DNA from: Epibacterium sp. Ofav1-8
Lineage (GTDB): Bacteria; Pseudomonadota; Alphaproteobacteria; Rhodobacterales; Rhodobacteraceae
Assembly (NCBI RefSeq): GCF_022348185.1
Contig: NZ_JAKRFD010000004.1
Location: forward strand, 1-64,000
Direction: 5' to 3'
Length of the DNA stretch: 64,000 bases
The notes beneath the pieces are model-generated. The model had not been told where the DNA came from and did not search any database. It saw nothing but the letters and a program-made list of their open reading frames with translations. Every line of letters begins with the position of its first letter. Position 1 is the first letter of the stretch. This document shows positions 15,462 to 24,255 of the stretch, in pieces. The position numbers and the translations under genes were made by a program.

Positions 15462-16230
15462 AGCACTGGTCGCCTGCGAAACCAGCGGCATCATGCGTCG
15501 CGCTTTGCTGGCCTTGGGGCATGACGTCTGGTCCTGCGACCTTGCTCCGGCAGAGGATAAGACCAACCGGCACATTATTTGTGACGTGCGCGACGGCATC
15601 CTGTCCGAGGGCTGGGATCTGCTGGCGGTGATGCACCCGCCATGCACCCGCCTTTGCCGGTCCGGTCGCCGCTGGATGTCAGGCCCCGGCAAATGGACAC
15701 CACCAAAGCTGCTACCGAAGGGGCGGAGCTGGGCGGATCTCAAAGCCGAGTTTGAGCTGGGCGTCAGCATCTTCACCGCTTGCTGGCAAGCGCCCATCCC
15801 GTGCCGGGCTATTGAAAACCCGGAAATGAATGACCTCGCCCGCGACCGCATGCCGGCAGATCTACCCGCACCCAGCATCGTGCAACCGTTTCAGTTTGGT
15901 GATCCGGCCTACAAGGCAACGGGCTGGTATCTGGACGGGCTGTCGCCGCTGCGCGAGACAAATCGACTGCCTGAGCCCGAACGGCTCTCCGCCGAATGGA
16001 AGCGCTGGAACCGCGTGCACCGCATGCCGCCGGGGCCCGAGCGCACCCGCCTGCGCAGTCGCTCCTTCGAAGGCATGATGAACGCCGCCGCGCGCCAATG
16101 GGGCGACGAGGCGGACATGCGCCGCGCCATCGCCACTTCCCCGATCTACAAGCCAATCAACCAGAACGGATATCCCACCGAGCCGACAACAGTTGCCCAA
16201 ATCAACCCGACCACTGAAATCACGCGCTAA
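15454..16230 (+). CDS. Phage cytosine-C5 DNA methyltransferase-like protein
   Basis: The product is 258 aa. A short AdoMet-type start (KALVACETSGIMRRALLALG) is followed by an acidic strand (VWSCDLAP), by HPPCTRLC, which carries the PPC of C5-methyltransferase motif IV with the catalytic cysteine, and by IENPEMND, matching the ENP/ENV motif VI. Other motifs are hard to place, so it is a reduced member. It may protect phage DNA from host restriction. ATG 15454 is chosen because the protein then starts MAKALVACE and the start overlaps the upstream stop; the frame is open upstream from 15388. Confidence 0.75.
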   Translation: MAKALVACETSGIMRRALLALGHDVWSCDLAPAEDKTNRHIICDVRDGILSEGWDLLAVMHPPCTRLCRSGRRWMSGPGKWTPPKLLPKGRSWADLKAEFELGVSIFTACWQAPIPCRAIENPEMNDLARDRMPADLPAPSIVQPFQFGDPAYKATGWYLDGLSPLRETNRLPEPERLSAEWKRWNRVHRMPPGPERTRLRSRSFEGMMNAAARQWGDEADMRRAIATSPIYKPINQNGYPTEPTTVAQINPTTEITR

Positions 16231-16247
16231 CCGTTGGAGAAACAGTC

Positions 16248-16550
16248 GTGAATGTACCGCTACTGAACTCGAAAGAAGCCGCCGAAGCCCTTGGTGTTTG
16301 TGAAAAAACCTTGCGGGAGTGTCGACTGCTCGGGCTACGATACGTCCAGGTTACGCGTGGGGCGATCAGATACCGGCGCGACGACCTTGAATCCTACATT
16401 GAGGAAAGGACTGTGGAGGCATGCCGTTCAAACCGAAGAACAGCAAATACTACCACTACGACTTCCAGATCAGGGGTCGTAGATTTTATGGATCGTGCGG
16501 AACGAAAGACTTCGAAGAAGCCAAAGCGGTTGAATCGCAGGCCAGAGTAG
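16248..16550 (+). CDS. Excisionase/AlpA-like DNA-binding protein
   Basis: The product is 100 aa with GTG as start and TTGGAG 10 nt upstream. Residues 5-52 form a MerR/excisionase-type winged helix: LNSKEAAEALGVCEKTLREC, then a strand pair ending RYRRDDLESYIEER. The C-terminal 45 residues are basic and low in complexity because they are read through the start of the integrase gene in another frame (130-bp overlap). Such an arrangement couples excisionase and integrase expression, as in lambda xis-int. Confidence 0.8.
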   Translation: MNVPLLNSKEAAEALGVCEKTLRECRLLGLRYVQVTRGAIRYRRDDLESYIEERTVEACRSNRRTANTTTTTSRSGVVDFMDRAERKTSKKPKRLNRRPE

Positions 16551-17479
16551 AGGCGAAGTCCGCCCCGCAAGCACATGGAAAATTTACACTTTCAGAGGCG
16601 CTGGGGACATACTGGACAGACATCTGCGAACAGCAGTCCAGCGCAAGAACTGCAGAGAGCCAGGCCAAGAAAATCCTAGAGGTCATCCCAGGCTCCACGC
16701 GCATAGATCGCCTCAGCAATCAGGACGTTATGCGCTTTGTCCGCACCCGCCGCGCAGAGGTCAGCAATGCCACCGTGAACCGGCACCTGCAATTTCTTGC
16801 GAGGGCATTGCGGCACATGGAAAACTTTTACGGCGCCACAATTTCAGAGCTGAACTTCAAGGCCGCAGCCTCGAAAGAGCCCAAAGAGCGCATCCGGGAA
16901 CTCACATACGATGAGCAAAATCGGCTATTCAGCTACCTGAGAGAAGACCTCCATCCCCTTGTGAAATTTGCACTTATGACGGGGGCCAGACAAGCCACCA
17001 TCCTCGGCCTATGCTGGAACGACATCAAGCACGAGAAGAACAGGATCGACTTTCGCTTGAAGGGTGGCGGCGAACTCAAGTTCCCTATGAACGGAGAGAT
17101 CCGCGCGCTGATTTCGGCACTCCCGAAATCTTCCCAGATCGAGCACAGAAAATACGTGTTCACCTATCTCACCGACGACAAAGAGAATCCGGAGCGCAGG
17201 CGCATCAGGCAGAACAGCCACTTGTTCGTGGACTTCAGGGACGCTCTGAGAAAGGCAGAAATCGAGGATTTCCGCTTCCACGACCTCCGCCACACCTTTG
17301 CAACCCGCATGCTTCGCTCCACAGGAAATCTCAAGCTGGTCAGCAGGCTACTGGGTCATACAAGCATTGAAACGACGATGAGATATGCCCACGTCTTGGA
17401 CGCAGACCTAGCTGATGCAATGGACGATTTCAGCATGTTTCAAAATGCTGAGTCCCGAAATTTCTCCCGAAGCTTGTGA
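16421..17479 (+). CDS. int: Tyrosine-family phage integrase
   Basis: The product is 352 aa. An N-terminal arm-type domain (YYHYDFQIRGRRFYGSCGTK) precedes a SAM-like core-binding domain and the catalytic domain. Catalytic residues are visible: arginine in MTGARQATIL, HDLRHTFATR (H-x-x-R), and LLGHTSIETTMRYAHV with the histidine and the nucleophile tyrosine. AAGGA lies 10 nt before the ATG. It is the last gene before the tRNA remnant, as expected for an integrase next to its attachment site. Confidence 0.96.
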   Translation: MPFKPKNSKYYHYDFQIRGRRFYGSCGTKDFEEAKAVESQARVEAKSAPQAHGKFTLSEALGTYWTDICEQQSSARTAESQAKKILEVIPGSTRIDRLSNQDVMRFVRTRRAEVSNATVNRHLQFLARALRHMENFYGATISELNFKAAASKEPKERIRELTYDEQNRLFSYLREDLHPLVKFALMTGARQATILGLCWNDIKHEKNRIDFRLKGGGELKFPMNGEIRALISALPKSSQIEHRKYVFTYLTDDKENPERRRIRQNSHLFVDFRDALRKAEIEDFRFHDLRHTFATRMLRSTGNLKLVSRLLGHTSIETTMRYAHVLDADLADAMDDFSMFQNAESRNFSRSL

Positions 17480-17518
17480 TTATATTGAATTATATCAATT
17501 CACTAATCGACACAAGTC

Positions 17519-17567
17519 ACAGCTTCCCAAGCTGAACGCGCGGGTTCGATTCCCGCTACCCGCTCCA
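17519..17567 (+). other. Attachment site: 3' remnant of tRNA-Gly(CCC)
   Basis: The sequence folds as the 3' part of a tRNA: anticodon arm ACAGC-TTCCCAA-GCTGA (anticodon CCC; the outermost A-A pair is mismatched), 4-nt variable loop, T arm GCGGG-TTCGATT-CCCGC, acceptor strand TACCCGC and encoded TCCA. No matching 5' half (GCGGGTA) precedes it; instead there is AT-rich sequence with an inverted repeat TGAATT/AATTCA at 17486-17502. The intact tRNA should lie at the other prophage end. A 174-bp stretch to the next gene shows nothing else. Confidence 0.85.
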
Positions 17568-17741
17568 TTTTGATGGCTTCCCTTGATATCAGCCGGTTGC
17601 ATGGCACCTTTTACGTGGAGTTCATCGGCGACCTCCGTCTGTCCAGCGCGCGCCCGGTGAACGGAGCTGTGCACCCGTCGCCTCCCGGATCGATCAAAAA
17701 AGATATTGCGCATCACCGGCGCAGCCCCTACGCCGTTGGGC

Positions 17742-18221
17742 ATGGACTTACGCTTTCTCACCCCGCTCAGCCCCGACGAACAACTGGCCCACGGGCTGCC
17801 TGCCCCTGTGCCCATGGCGATGGCGGACCGGGTGCGGTTTTCCGAGATCGACATCCTGCAGCACGTGAACAACAAAGCCTATCTGGATTGGTTCGAAGCG
17901 CTGCGCGTGCACTACTACAATTCCCATTTCCGGCACCACTTTGCAGAGATTGGCGCAGAGCCACGCCATGTGGTTCGCAACGCAAATATCCATTACGCAA
18001 AGGAAATGGTGCTTGGGGAAACCTACCTGACCACCGCGCGCGTGTTGTCCTTTCGGCGCACCTCCTACACGATGGAGCAGCAGATCTGGTCGGGCGATCT
18101 TCGTGCCAGCATGGTCGGCGTCATGGTGTTCCGCACGCCCGATGGCACAAGCGGATGTCCGATCCCCGAGAGCCTGCGGCAACAGTTCATTGATCTGGAC
18201 GGGGCGACCGAGGACACATGA
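17742..18221 (+). CDS. Acyl-CoA thioesterase, 4HBT (hot-dog) family
   Basis: The product is 159 aa. RVRFSEIDILQHVNNKAYLD has the catalytic aspartate and the HVNN helix start typical of 4-hydroxybenzoyl-CoA thioesterase-like enzymes, which hydrolyse acyl-CoA thioesters in the cytoplasm. VVRNANIHYAKEM is the usual second strand-helix region. ATG 17742 is preferred; an in-frame TTG at 17706 would add 12 residues. It is the first host gene after the prophage, and its promoter region may have been changed by the insertion. Confidence 0.85.
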   Translation: MDLRFLTPLSPDEQLAHGLPAPVPMAMADRVRFSEIDILQHVNNKAYLDWFEALRVHYYNSHFRHHFAEIGAEPRHVVRNANIHYAKEMVLGETYLTTARVLSFRRTSYTMEQQIWSGDLRASMVGVMVFRTPDGTSGCPIPESLRQQFIDLDGATEDT

Positions 18222-18248
18222 CCCCGGTCGCCGCAGTCCTGATCGCTG

Positions 18249-18920
18249 CTACGGCGCCCAATGAACCTGGCATTCCGACAGAACCGCCTGAATCGGCGCT
18301 TCTTCCGGCGGCAGGCTGACGGCACGATCCAGCGCTTCGCGCTTTGCGTCCCCAAAAATCACCAGATGCTTGGCCATGGCGCTGTCGAGGATCGGCGCTG
18401 TCAGAGTGATCCGCGCCTCCGGTTGGCTATCGGGACGCATCACCGCCAAGGCACCGGCATCGGCCGACAGCGCCTCTGACAGTCCCGCAACACCGGGAAA
18501 CAGGGACGCGGTGTGCATGTCCTCGCCCATGCCCAGCAGGACCACCGCCAGATTGCACTGGGATTTCACCTGTTCGGACAGGGAAACTACAGCGTTGTCA
18601 GGTTCTTCGCCCTCGACGTAAAAGGGCAGAAACTGCGCGACAGCGGCCCGGTTGGTGAGCAGGCGATTGCGGATCAGGCGCGCGTTGGATCGCTCGCTGT
18701 CGGCGGGCACCCAGCGCTCATCCGTGGCCATCACACAGACATTTTCCCAATCCAGTTCCGCGGCGCAGAGATCATCAAAGATCGGACCGGGCGTCGTGCC
18801 CCCGGCGACGGCAAGCGCGGCCTGGTCGTGACGCAACAGATGGTTCTTGAGATCGCCGGCAATCCGGTTGGCGACGGCGATCGACAGCATTTCCCTGTCC
18901 GGGTATTCTTTGAAATTCAT
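18249..18920 (-). CDS. pgl: 6-phosphogluconolactonase
   Basis: The product is 223 aa, the usual size for the DevB/Pgl family that hydrolyses 6-phosphogluconolactone in the pentose phosphate and Entner-Doudoroff routes. Motifs are VAGGTTPGPIFDDL, ATDERWVP and LLGMGEDMHTASLFPG. ATG 18920 has GGAGC upstream; upstream in-frame starts give an unlikely arginine-rich extension. No zwf or edd gene is next to it. It follows usg in the same direction after 120 bp. Confidence 0.93.
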   Translation of the reverse strand: MNFKEYPDREMLSIAVANRIAGDLKNHLLRHDQAALAVAGGTTPGPIFDDLCAAELDWENVCVMATDERWVPADSERSNARLIRNRLLTNRAAVAQFLPFYVEGEEPDNAVVSLSEQVKSQCNLAVVLLGMGEDMHTASLFPGVAGLSEALSADAGALAVMRPDSQPEARITLTAPILDSAMAKHLVIFGDAKREALDRAVSLPPEEAPIQAVLSECQVHWAP

Positions 18921-19040
18921 GTAGTTGCTCCTCATTCCTGAGACAGCCCCTCGGGGACGTCTCTGCGCTTGGCAGAACTGTGTCACAGGATGCGAAGCAG
19001 GCCAAGAGCGCCCGTTGCGACGGCGCTCTGGGCAGGACAC

Positions 19041-19310
19041 TCAATTGATGTAGAACTCGCCAACGACATTGCGCCATTCGCCGCTCGACATCATCTTGCG
19101 ATGAGAAAACCGCACATGATGAAGCGGCCCTTCGATTTCTTCCTTCCAGAAGTCGATGAAGGAAAACAGACGCGGGTGATCCGGCGCCAGATCGTAGTCC
19201 TGCCACACGAAGGTGTTCAGGACATGCGCATAATCCGGCATGTGATAGGTAAATTCGGCTGTGGTCAGGCCATAGCCCTTGAGCATCAATTCGGTTTCAG
19301 ATGGGGCCAT
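19041..19310 (-). CDS. usg: Usg-family protein
   Basis: The product is 89 aa: MLKGYGLTTAEFTYHMPDYA, then a tryptophan- and acid-rich centre, and FWKEEIEGPLHHVRFSHRKM. This matches the Usg family of alphaproteobacteria, first noted near trp genes in Caulobacter; its biochemical role is not known. ATG 19310 is fixed by a strong AAAGGAGG ribosome site 6 nt upstream. It is divergent from gyrA. Confidence 0.85.
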   Translation of the reverse strand: MAPSETELMLKGYGLTTAEFTYHMPDYAHVLNTFVWQDYDLAPDHPRLFSFIDFWKEEIEGPLHHVRFSHRKMMSSGEWRNVVGEFYIN

Positions 19311-19501
19311 GTCGGTCCTCCTTTGACTGATCGATAGATCCAGCCTACCGCTCAAGAGTAAATTTTCAAATAAATCAGTTTGTTAGCAGATAGCAGGGAG
19401 TGCTGCCAAGGTTTGCGAGGCTGCTTGCTTGCACGGTATATGCGCGGTCTGATATGGTGCCTCCACAACATATAGATCCCAAAGAGAAGCGGGCAGCCAA
19501 C

Positions 19502-22240
19502 GTGAGCGATACGCCGGAAACTCCTGAAAACCCTGATGAAAACGTGCCGATGCGTCCATCCTTTGATGGTCCGACGGTTTCCATCGAATCCGAGATGCGC
19601 AATTCGTATCTCGACTATGCGATGTCGGTCATCGTCAGCCGTGCCATTCCCGACCTGCGGGACGGGCTGAAGCCGGTACACCGCCGGATCCTCTATGCGA
19701 TGCATGAGACCGGCAACAGTCACGACAAGGCCTACCGCAAGTCTGCCCGCCCTGTCGGCGACGTGATGGGTAAATACCACCCACATGGCGACAGCGCGAT
19801 CTATGACGCCCTTGTGCGGATGGCGCAGGACTTTTCGATGTCGCTGCCGCTTCTGGATGGCCAGGGCAACTTCGGCTCCATGGACGGCGATAACCCGGCG
19901 GCCATGCGCTATACCGAGGTGCGGATGGACAAACCCGCCGCCTTCATGCTCGCGGACATTGAAAAAGAAACGGTTGATTTCCAGGACAACTACGACGGCA
20001 AGGACAAGGAACCCACTGTTCTGCCAGCACGTTTTCCGAATATGCTGGTCAATGGCGCCGGCGGTATTGCGGTCGGCATGGCCACCAATATCCCGCCGCA
20101 CAATCTGGGCGAAGTGGTCGATGCCACCCTTGCGCTGATCGAAGATCCGGATCTGACCTCAGAACAGCTGATCGACTATGTGCCGGGTCCGGATTTCCCG
20201 ACCGGGGGCGTGATGCTGGGCCGGTCCGGCGCGCGCAAGGCCTATCTTGAGGGCCGCGGCAGCGTCATCATCCGCGCGAAGGCCCGCGTCGAGGAGATCA
20301 GGAAAGACCGCTACGCCATTGTTGTCGATGAGATTCCCTATCAGGTGAACAAGGCGTCCATGATCGAGAAGATCGCCGAACAGGTGCGCGAAAAACGCAT
20401 CGAAGGGGTGTCTCACGTTCAGGACGAATCCGACCGCAACGGCGTGCGCGTGGTCATCGAACTGAAGCGCGATGCCACAGCAGAGGTGGTTCTGAACCAG
20501 CTCTATCGTTTCACGCCGATGCAGACATCCTTTGGCTGCAACATGCTGGCGCTGAACGGTGGCCGTCCTGAACAGCTGACCCTGCGCAAATTCCTCACAT
20601 CTTTCATCGACTTCCGCGAAGATGTTGTTGCGCGACGCACCGCCTACAACCTGCGCAAAGCGCGTGAACGCAGCCACATCCTCTGTGGTCTGGCGGTTGC
20701 CGTTTCCAACGTCGACGAGGTGGTCGCAACCATCCGTTCCTCTGCGGATGCCGCCGAGGCCCGTCAGAAACTGATGACACGCCGCTGGCCGGCATCGGAG
20801 ATCGCTGGCTATATTCGTCTGATCGACGATCCGACCCACACGATGAACGAGGACGGCACCTATAACCTATCCGAAGTTCAGGCCCGCGCGATCCTTGAGC
20901 TGCGGTTGCAGCGCCTCACCCAACTGGGGGTCAAGGAGGTCACCGACGAACTTGAAGAACTGGCCGCCAAGATCAAGGAATACCTTGAAATTCTGTCGTC
21001 CCGCGAGCGCATCATGGGCATCATCGCCGATGAGCTGGCCGAGGTCAGAGACAGCTTTGCCGTGCCCCGTCGCACCGAGATCGTCGACTGGTCCGGTGAC
21101 ATGGAAGACGAGGATCTGATCGAGCGCGAGGACATGGTGGTGACCGTGACCTCCGGCGGTTATATCAAACGCACCCCGCTCGCCGATTTCCGAGCGCAGA
21201 AACGCGGCGGCAAGGGGCTGTCGGGGATGCAGACCAAGGAAGAGGACGTGGTCACCACGCTCTTCGTCGCCAATACCCACACGCAGCTTCTGTTCTTCAC
21301 CACCGACGGGATGGTCTACAAGCTCAAGACCTGGCGACTGCCGCAGGGTGGCCGGACTTCCAAGGGCAAGGCGATCGTCAATATCCTGCCGATCCCCACG
21401 GGGGTCTCCATCGCCGCCATCATGCCGGTGGATCGCGCTGAGGAAGAGTGGAACGATCTGCAGATCATGTTCGCCACATCTGCTGGAACTGTGCGTCGTA
21501 ACCGCCTGTCGGACTTCACGAATGTCATGCGCAACGGCAAGATCGCGATGAAGTTCGAGGACGACAACGAAGGCACCAAGCTGATCAATGCGCGCATCTG
21601 TTCCGAAGATGACGACATCATGCTGGTGACCAATACCGGGCGCGCGATCCGCTTCCCGACGACCGAGGTGCGGGTGTTCAACTCCCGCAACTCTGTCGGT
21701 GTGCGCGGCATCAAGCTTGGCGATGGCGACGAGGTTGTCTCCATGTCGGTGATCCGCCACTCCAAATACACGCCCGAGCAGCGGACGGCCTACCTCAAGA
21801 TGCGCCGCGCCATGGCCGGTCTCACCGATGAGGATGCCTCTGATGAGGATGCGGTCGAAGATCCGAATTTCTCCACCGAGCTCTTTGCAGAGATGTCTGC
21901 GGCGGAAAACCTGATCCTGACGATCACTGCAAAAGGCTCCGGTAAGCTCTCGTCCAGCCACGATTATCCGGTCCGCGGCCGTGGCGGTATGGGCGTCACC
22001 GCAATGGACAAGGCAATGCGCGGTGGCGCCTTGGTGGCCTCCTTCCCGGTGGAGCTGGATGACCAGATCATGCTGGCAACATCCAAGGGCCAGTCGATCC
22101 GCGTGCCGGTCGATGGCATCTCGTTCCGATCCCGCTCCGCGGGCGGCGTGCGGATCTTCAACACTGGCAAGGGTGAAGAGGTTGTCTCGGTTGCCTGGAT
22201 TGCGGACAACGGTGACGAGGAAGAAACCGTGGAAGAGTAA
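19502..22240 (+). CDS. gyrA: DNA gyrase subunit A
   Basis: The product is 912 aa and breaks and rejoins DNA as part of the A2B2 gyrase. The catalytic tyrosine is in [11 protein letters not shown]. The quinolone pocket reads [17 protein letters not shown], with the serine and aspartate of sensitive enzymes. The GyrA box is QKRGGKG in the C-terminal beta-pinwheel, which has an acidic insert near [16 protein letters not shown] 19502 gives the family-like start [13 protein letters not shown] 19454 is in frame, but promoter-like TTGCGA (19413) and GTATAT (19436) would place transcription start near it, so GTG is preferred. Confidence 0.96.
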   Translation: MSDTPETPENPDENVPMRPSFDGPTVSIESEMRNSYLDYAMSVIVSRAIPDLRDGLKPVHRRILYAMHETGNSHDKAYRKSARPVGDVMGKYHPHGDSAIYDALVRMAQDFSMSLPLLDGQGNFGSMDGDNPAAMRYTEVRMDKPAAFMLADIEKETVDFQDNYDGKDKEPTVLPARFPNMLVNGAGGIAVGMATNIPPHNLGEVVDATLALIEDPDLTSEQLIDYVPGPDFPTGGVMLGRSGARKAYLEGRGSVIIRAKARVEEIRKDRYAIVVDEIPYQVNKASMIEKIAEQVREKRIEGVSHVQDESDRNGVRVVIELKRDATAEVVLNQLYRFTPMQTSFGCNMLALNGGRPEQLTLRKFLTSFIDFREDVVARRTAYNLRKARERSHILCGLAVAVSNVDEVVATIRSSADAAEARQKLMTRRWPASEIAGYIRLIDDPTHTMNEDGTYNLSEVQARAILELRLQRLTQLGVKEVTDELEELAAKIKEYLEILSSRERIMGIIADELAEVRDSFAVPRRTEIVDWSGDMEDEDLIEREDMVVTVTSGGYIKRTPLADFRAQKRGGKGLSGMQTKEEDVVTTLFVANTHTQLLFFTTDGMVYKLKTWRLPQGGRTSKGKAIVNILPIPTGVSIAAIMPVDRAEEEWNDLQIMFATSAGTVRRNRLSDFTNVMRNGKIAMKFEDDNEGTKLINARICSEDDDIMLVTNTGRAIRFPTTEVRVFNSRNSVGVRGIKLGDGDEVVSMSVIRHSKYTPEQRTAYLKMRRAMAGLTDEDASDEDAVEDPNFSTELFAEMSAAENLILTITAKGSGKLSSSHDYPVRGRGGMGVTAMDKAMRGGALVASFPVELDDQIMLATSKGQSIRVPVDGISFRSRSAGGVRIFNTGKGEEVVSVAWIADNGDEEETVEE

Positions 22241-22263
22241 TCTCTTACCGCTAAAACCTCGCG

Positions 22264-22297
22264 AAAACGCCGCTCCAGATTTGGCGCGGCGTTTTTT
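22264..22297 (+). terminator. Intrinsic terminator after gyrA
   Basis: AAAACGCCGC (22264-22273) pairs perfectly with GCGGCGTTTT (22286-22295) around a 12-nt loop, and the stem ends in TTTTTT. It lies 23 bp after the gyrA stop. Confidence 0.85.
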
Positions 22298-22370
22298 GTT
22301 TACGCTTCGCACAGGTTTTGGGCGCAAAGTTGACCGTGATTTCCGCGTATTGAGTCGGGAGAAGCGGCGC

Positions 22371-22721
22371 ATGAATCTCTACCATTGTCAGATAGACCTC
22401 CAACACGAAGCCAAAGCTTTGGCCTTTGCCAGCGCTGTGGAGCAATGGATGGAATACCTGAAAGGTCGCGGCGCGATCACCGGCTGGCGCCTGCTGCGAC
22501 GCAAGCTGAACCTTGCAAACGATACCTGCAAGGATTTCCTGCTGGAGATCGAGTTTGAGAATATGACGCAGCTTGATCAGGCGTTTCGAATTCTGGGTGA
22601 ACACGACGAGGAGGTTGCGCGCCTCTATGCCAACGTCAACGCGCTGATTGCGCGGTCCGATTTTGGACTGTACCGACCGTTCCCCGATCCCGAACGCGCC
22701 GAGCGAATGGCCCTCATCTGA
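22371..22721 (+). CDS. Conserved Rhodobacterales protein (DUF6614-like)
   Basis: The product is 116 aa and starts MNLYHCQIDLQHEAKALAFA, continues with WRLLRRKLNLANDTCKDF and ends GLYRPFPDPERAERMALI. I recall this pattern as a family of unknown function, probably DUF6614, in Rhodobacterales. The strand-helix order resembles a small ferredoxin-like sensor fold. It lies alone between two terminators, so it is probably monocistronic. Confidence 0.75.
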   Translation: MNLYHCQIDLQHEAKALAFASAVEQWMEYLKGRGAITGWRLLRRKLNLANDTCKDFLLEIEFENMTQLDQAFRILGEHDEEVARLYANVNALIARSDFGLYRPFPDPERAERMALI

Positions 22722-22725
22722 TCAG

Positions 22726-22757
22726 AAAAAGCCCGGGACATACGCCCGGGCCTTTTC
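22726..22757. terminator. Bidirectional terminator between convergent genes
   Basis: AGAAAAAGCCCGGG and CCCGGGCCTTTTCT form a hairpin with A and T tracts on both sides, so it can serve the rightward gene ending at 22721 and the leftward peptidase gene ending at 22782. Confidence 0.85.
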
Positions 22758-22781
22758 TCATATTTGGCCTGCAAGCACCTG

Positions 22782-24251
22782 TTACAGATTGTAAATCTCA
22801 GAAAATTTGGCCTCAAGATAGGTCATCAGCGGCTGATGCGTCGGCGCGGAGCCCGCGGCATGGGTGATGGTGTCACGCGGTTCGCGCAATCCGCCAAACT
22901 GTTGCAGGTTATCGCGCAACCACCCGGTCGCAGCAGAGGTATCACCTTCGGCAAGCTGCGCATCCAGATCAGCCACATCACGACGCAGCGCCTCATGCAG
23001 GCAGCCTGCATAGACATTGCCCAGTGAATAGGTCGGGAAATACCCAAACAGACCAACGGACCAATGCACGTCCTGCAAACAGCCATTCGACGGCTTGTCG
23101 ACCGCGTAGCCAAAGTCCGCGAGGAAACGGTCGTTCCACGCGGCTTCCAGATCCTGAACCTCCAGATCTCCCAGCATCAGCGCACGCTCCAGATCGAAAC
23201 GCAGCATGATGTGCAGGTTGTACTGAAGCTCATCAGCCTCTGTACGGATATAGCCATTCTGCACCCGGTTCACCGCTGCGTAGAACGCATCCTCCGAAGA
23301 AACACCAATGTCACCAAAGGCTTCTTGCATCTCCTTGAACAACCAGCTGGTGAAGGCACGGCTGCGCCCGATCTGGTTTTCATAGATCCGGCTCTGGCTT
23401 TCATGCACGCCCATGGACACACCACGCCCCAGCGACGTCAGCAGATGCACGCGGTCGATGTTCTGTTCATAGGCCCCATGCCCGACCTCGTGAATGGTGG
23501 AGTAGATGCAGTTGAACGGATCGAGCGGATTGGTCCGCGTGGTGATCCGCACATCCAGACCACTGCCTGAGCTGAACGGGTGCACCGCCTTGTCAACGCG
23601 ACCATGGCTCATATCGTAGCCAAAGGTCTTGGCGATCTTGCGCGCCAGTTTCATCTGCGCGTTCTCGTCAAAGGTGCCCGCCAGACCGGCCGGGGTGGGC
23701 TGCTCCAACACACGCGCACGCAGATCCACCAGACCGGGGCGCATGGCATCGAAGATTTCCGCGATTTCAGAGGAGGTTGTGCCCTGCTCGTAATCTGCGA
23801 CCATCGCGTCGTAGAGGTTGCCACCGGCGGCCAGCGCCTGACCTTCTTGCCGCTTAAGCGCCACGACCTCTTCCAGAACAGGCAGGAATGCCGCAACATC
23901 CTCATCCGCGCGCGCCTGCGCCCATTTGCCCTGCGCCTCGGACGTCACGCGGGCGATCTTGCTTGCCAGTTCACCGGGCACCTTGACGGCACGTTCATAG
24001 GAACGACGGATCTCGCGCAGCTGCGCGGCGCCGATATCGTCCGGTGCCTTGGCGGTCTCCAACCAGTCCGCAACCCGCGGATCTGACCGACGCGCATGCA
24101 GCACCGCCTCGATCGCCGCCATCTCCTCACCGCGCTGGGGGGCGGCCCCGCGTGGCATCATGGTTTCCTGATCCCAGCCAAGACGGCCCGCGATTTGTCC
24201 AAGCGCCTGCGTTTCACGTTCAAAAGCAATCAGTTCGTCGAAAGAACTCAT
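22782..24251 (-). CDS. Carboxypeptidase M32 (thermostable carboxypeptidase family)
   Basis: The product is 489 aa. The zinc site is TIHEVGHGAYEQN (HExxH near residue 259), and the third ligand lies in MGVHESQSRIYENQ. LGWDQETMMPRGA near the start is a family signature. The enzyme removes C-terminal residues from peptides in the cytoplasm. It lies 4 bp after the ctaA stop, so the two may be cotranscribed. Confidence 0.93.
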   Translation of the reverse strand: MSSFDELIAFERETQALGQIAGRLGWDQETMMPRGAAPQRGEEMAAIEAVLHARRSDPRVADWLETAKAPDDIGAAQLREIRRSYERAVKVPGELASKIARVTSEAQGKWAQARADEDVAAFLPVLEEVVALKRQEGQALAAGGNLYDAMVADYEQGTTSSEIAEIFDAMRPGLVDLRARVLEQPTPAGLAGTFDENAQMKLARKIAKTFGYDMSHGRVDKAVHPFSSGSGLDVRITTRTNPLDPFNCIYSTIHEVGHGAYEQNIDRVHLLTSLGRGVSMGVHESQSRIYENQIGRSRAFTSWLFKEMQEAFGDIGVSSEDAFYAAVNRVQNGYIRTEADELQYNLHIMLRFDLERALMLGDLEVQDLEAAWNDRFLADFGYAVDKPSNGCLQDVHWSVGLFGYFPTYSLGNVYAGCLHEALRRDVADLDAQLAEGDTSAATGWLRDNLQQFGGLREPRDTITHAAGSAPTHQPLMTYLEAKFSEIYNL

Positions 24252-24255
24252 GTAT

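Larger units (their letters stand above)
1..17567. mobile_element. HK97-type prophage, right-hand part (left end outside window)
   Basis: A contiguous block carries terminase, portal, protease and capsid genes, replication-type genes, divergent Cro/CI-like regulators, an excisionase and a tyrosine integrase, and ends at a partial tRNA-Gly at 17519-17567. Lytic genes read leftward and lysogeny/recombination genes read rightward, as in lambdoid phages. Tail and lysis genes are not in the window and should lie to the left. No frameshifts are seen in the structural genes, so it may be intact, but only about 17.6 kb of it is visible. Confidence 0.95.

Noticed and set aside
17519-17567. Functional tRNA gene
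   Set aside because: The D arm and 5' acceptor strand are missing, so it cannot fold as a full tRNA.
19454-19502. ATG 19454 as gyrA start
   Set aside because: It lacks a ribosome site and lies at or before the likely transcription start; GTG 19502 gives the usual family N-terminus. It cannot be fully excluded.
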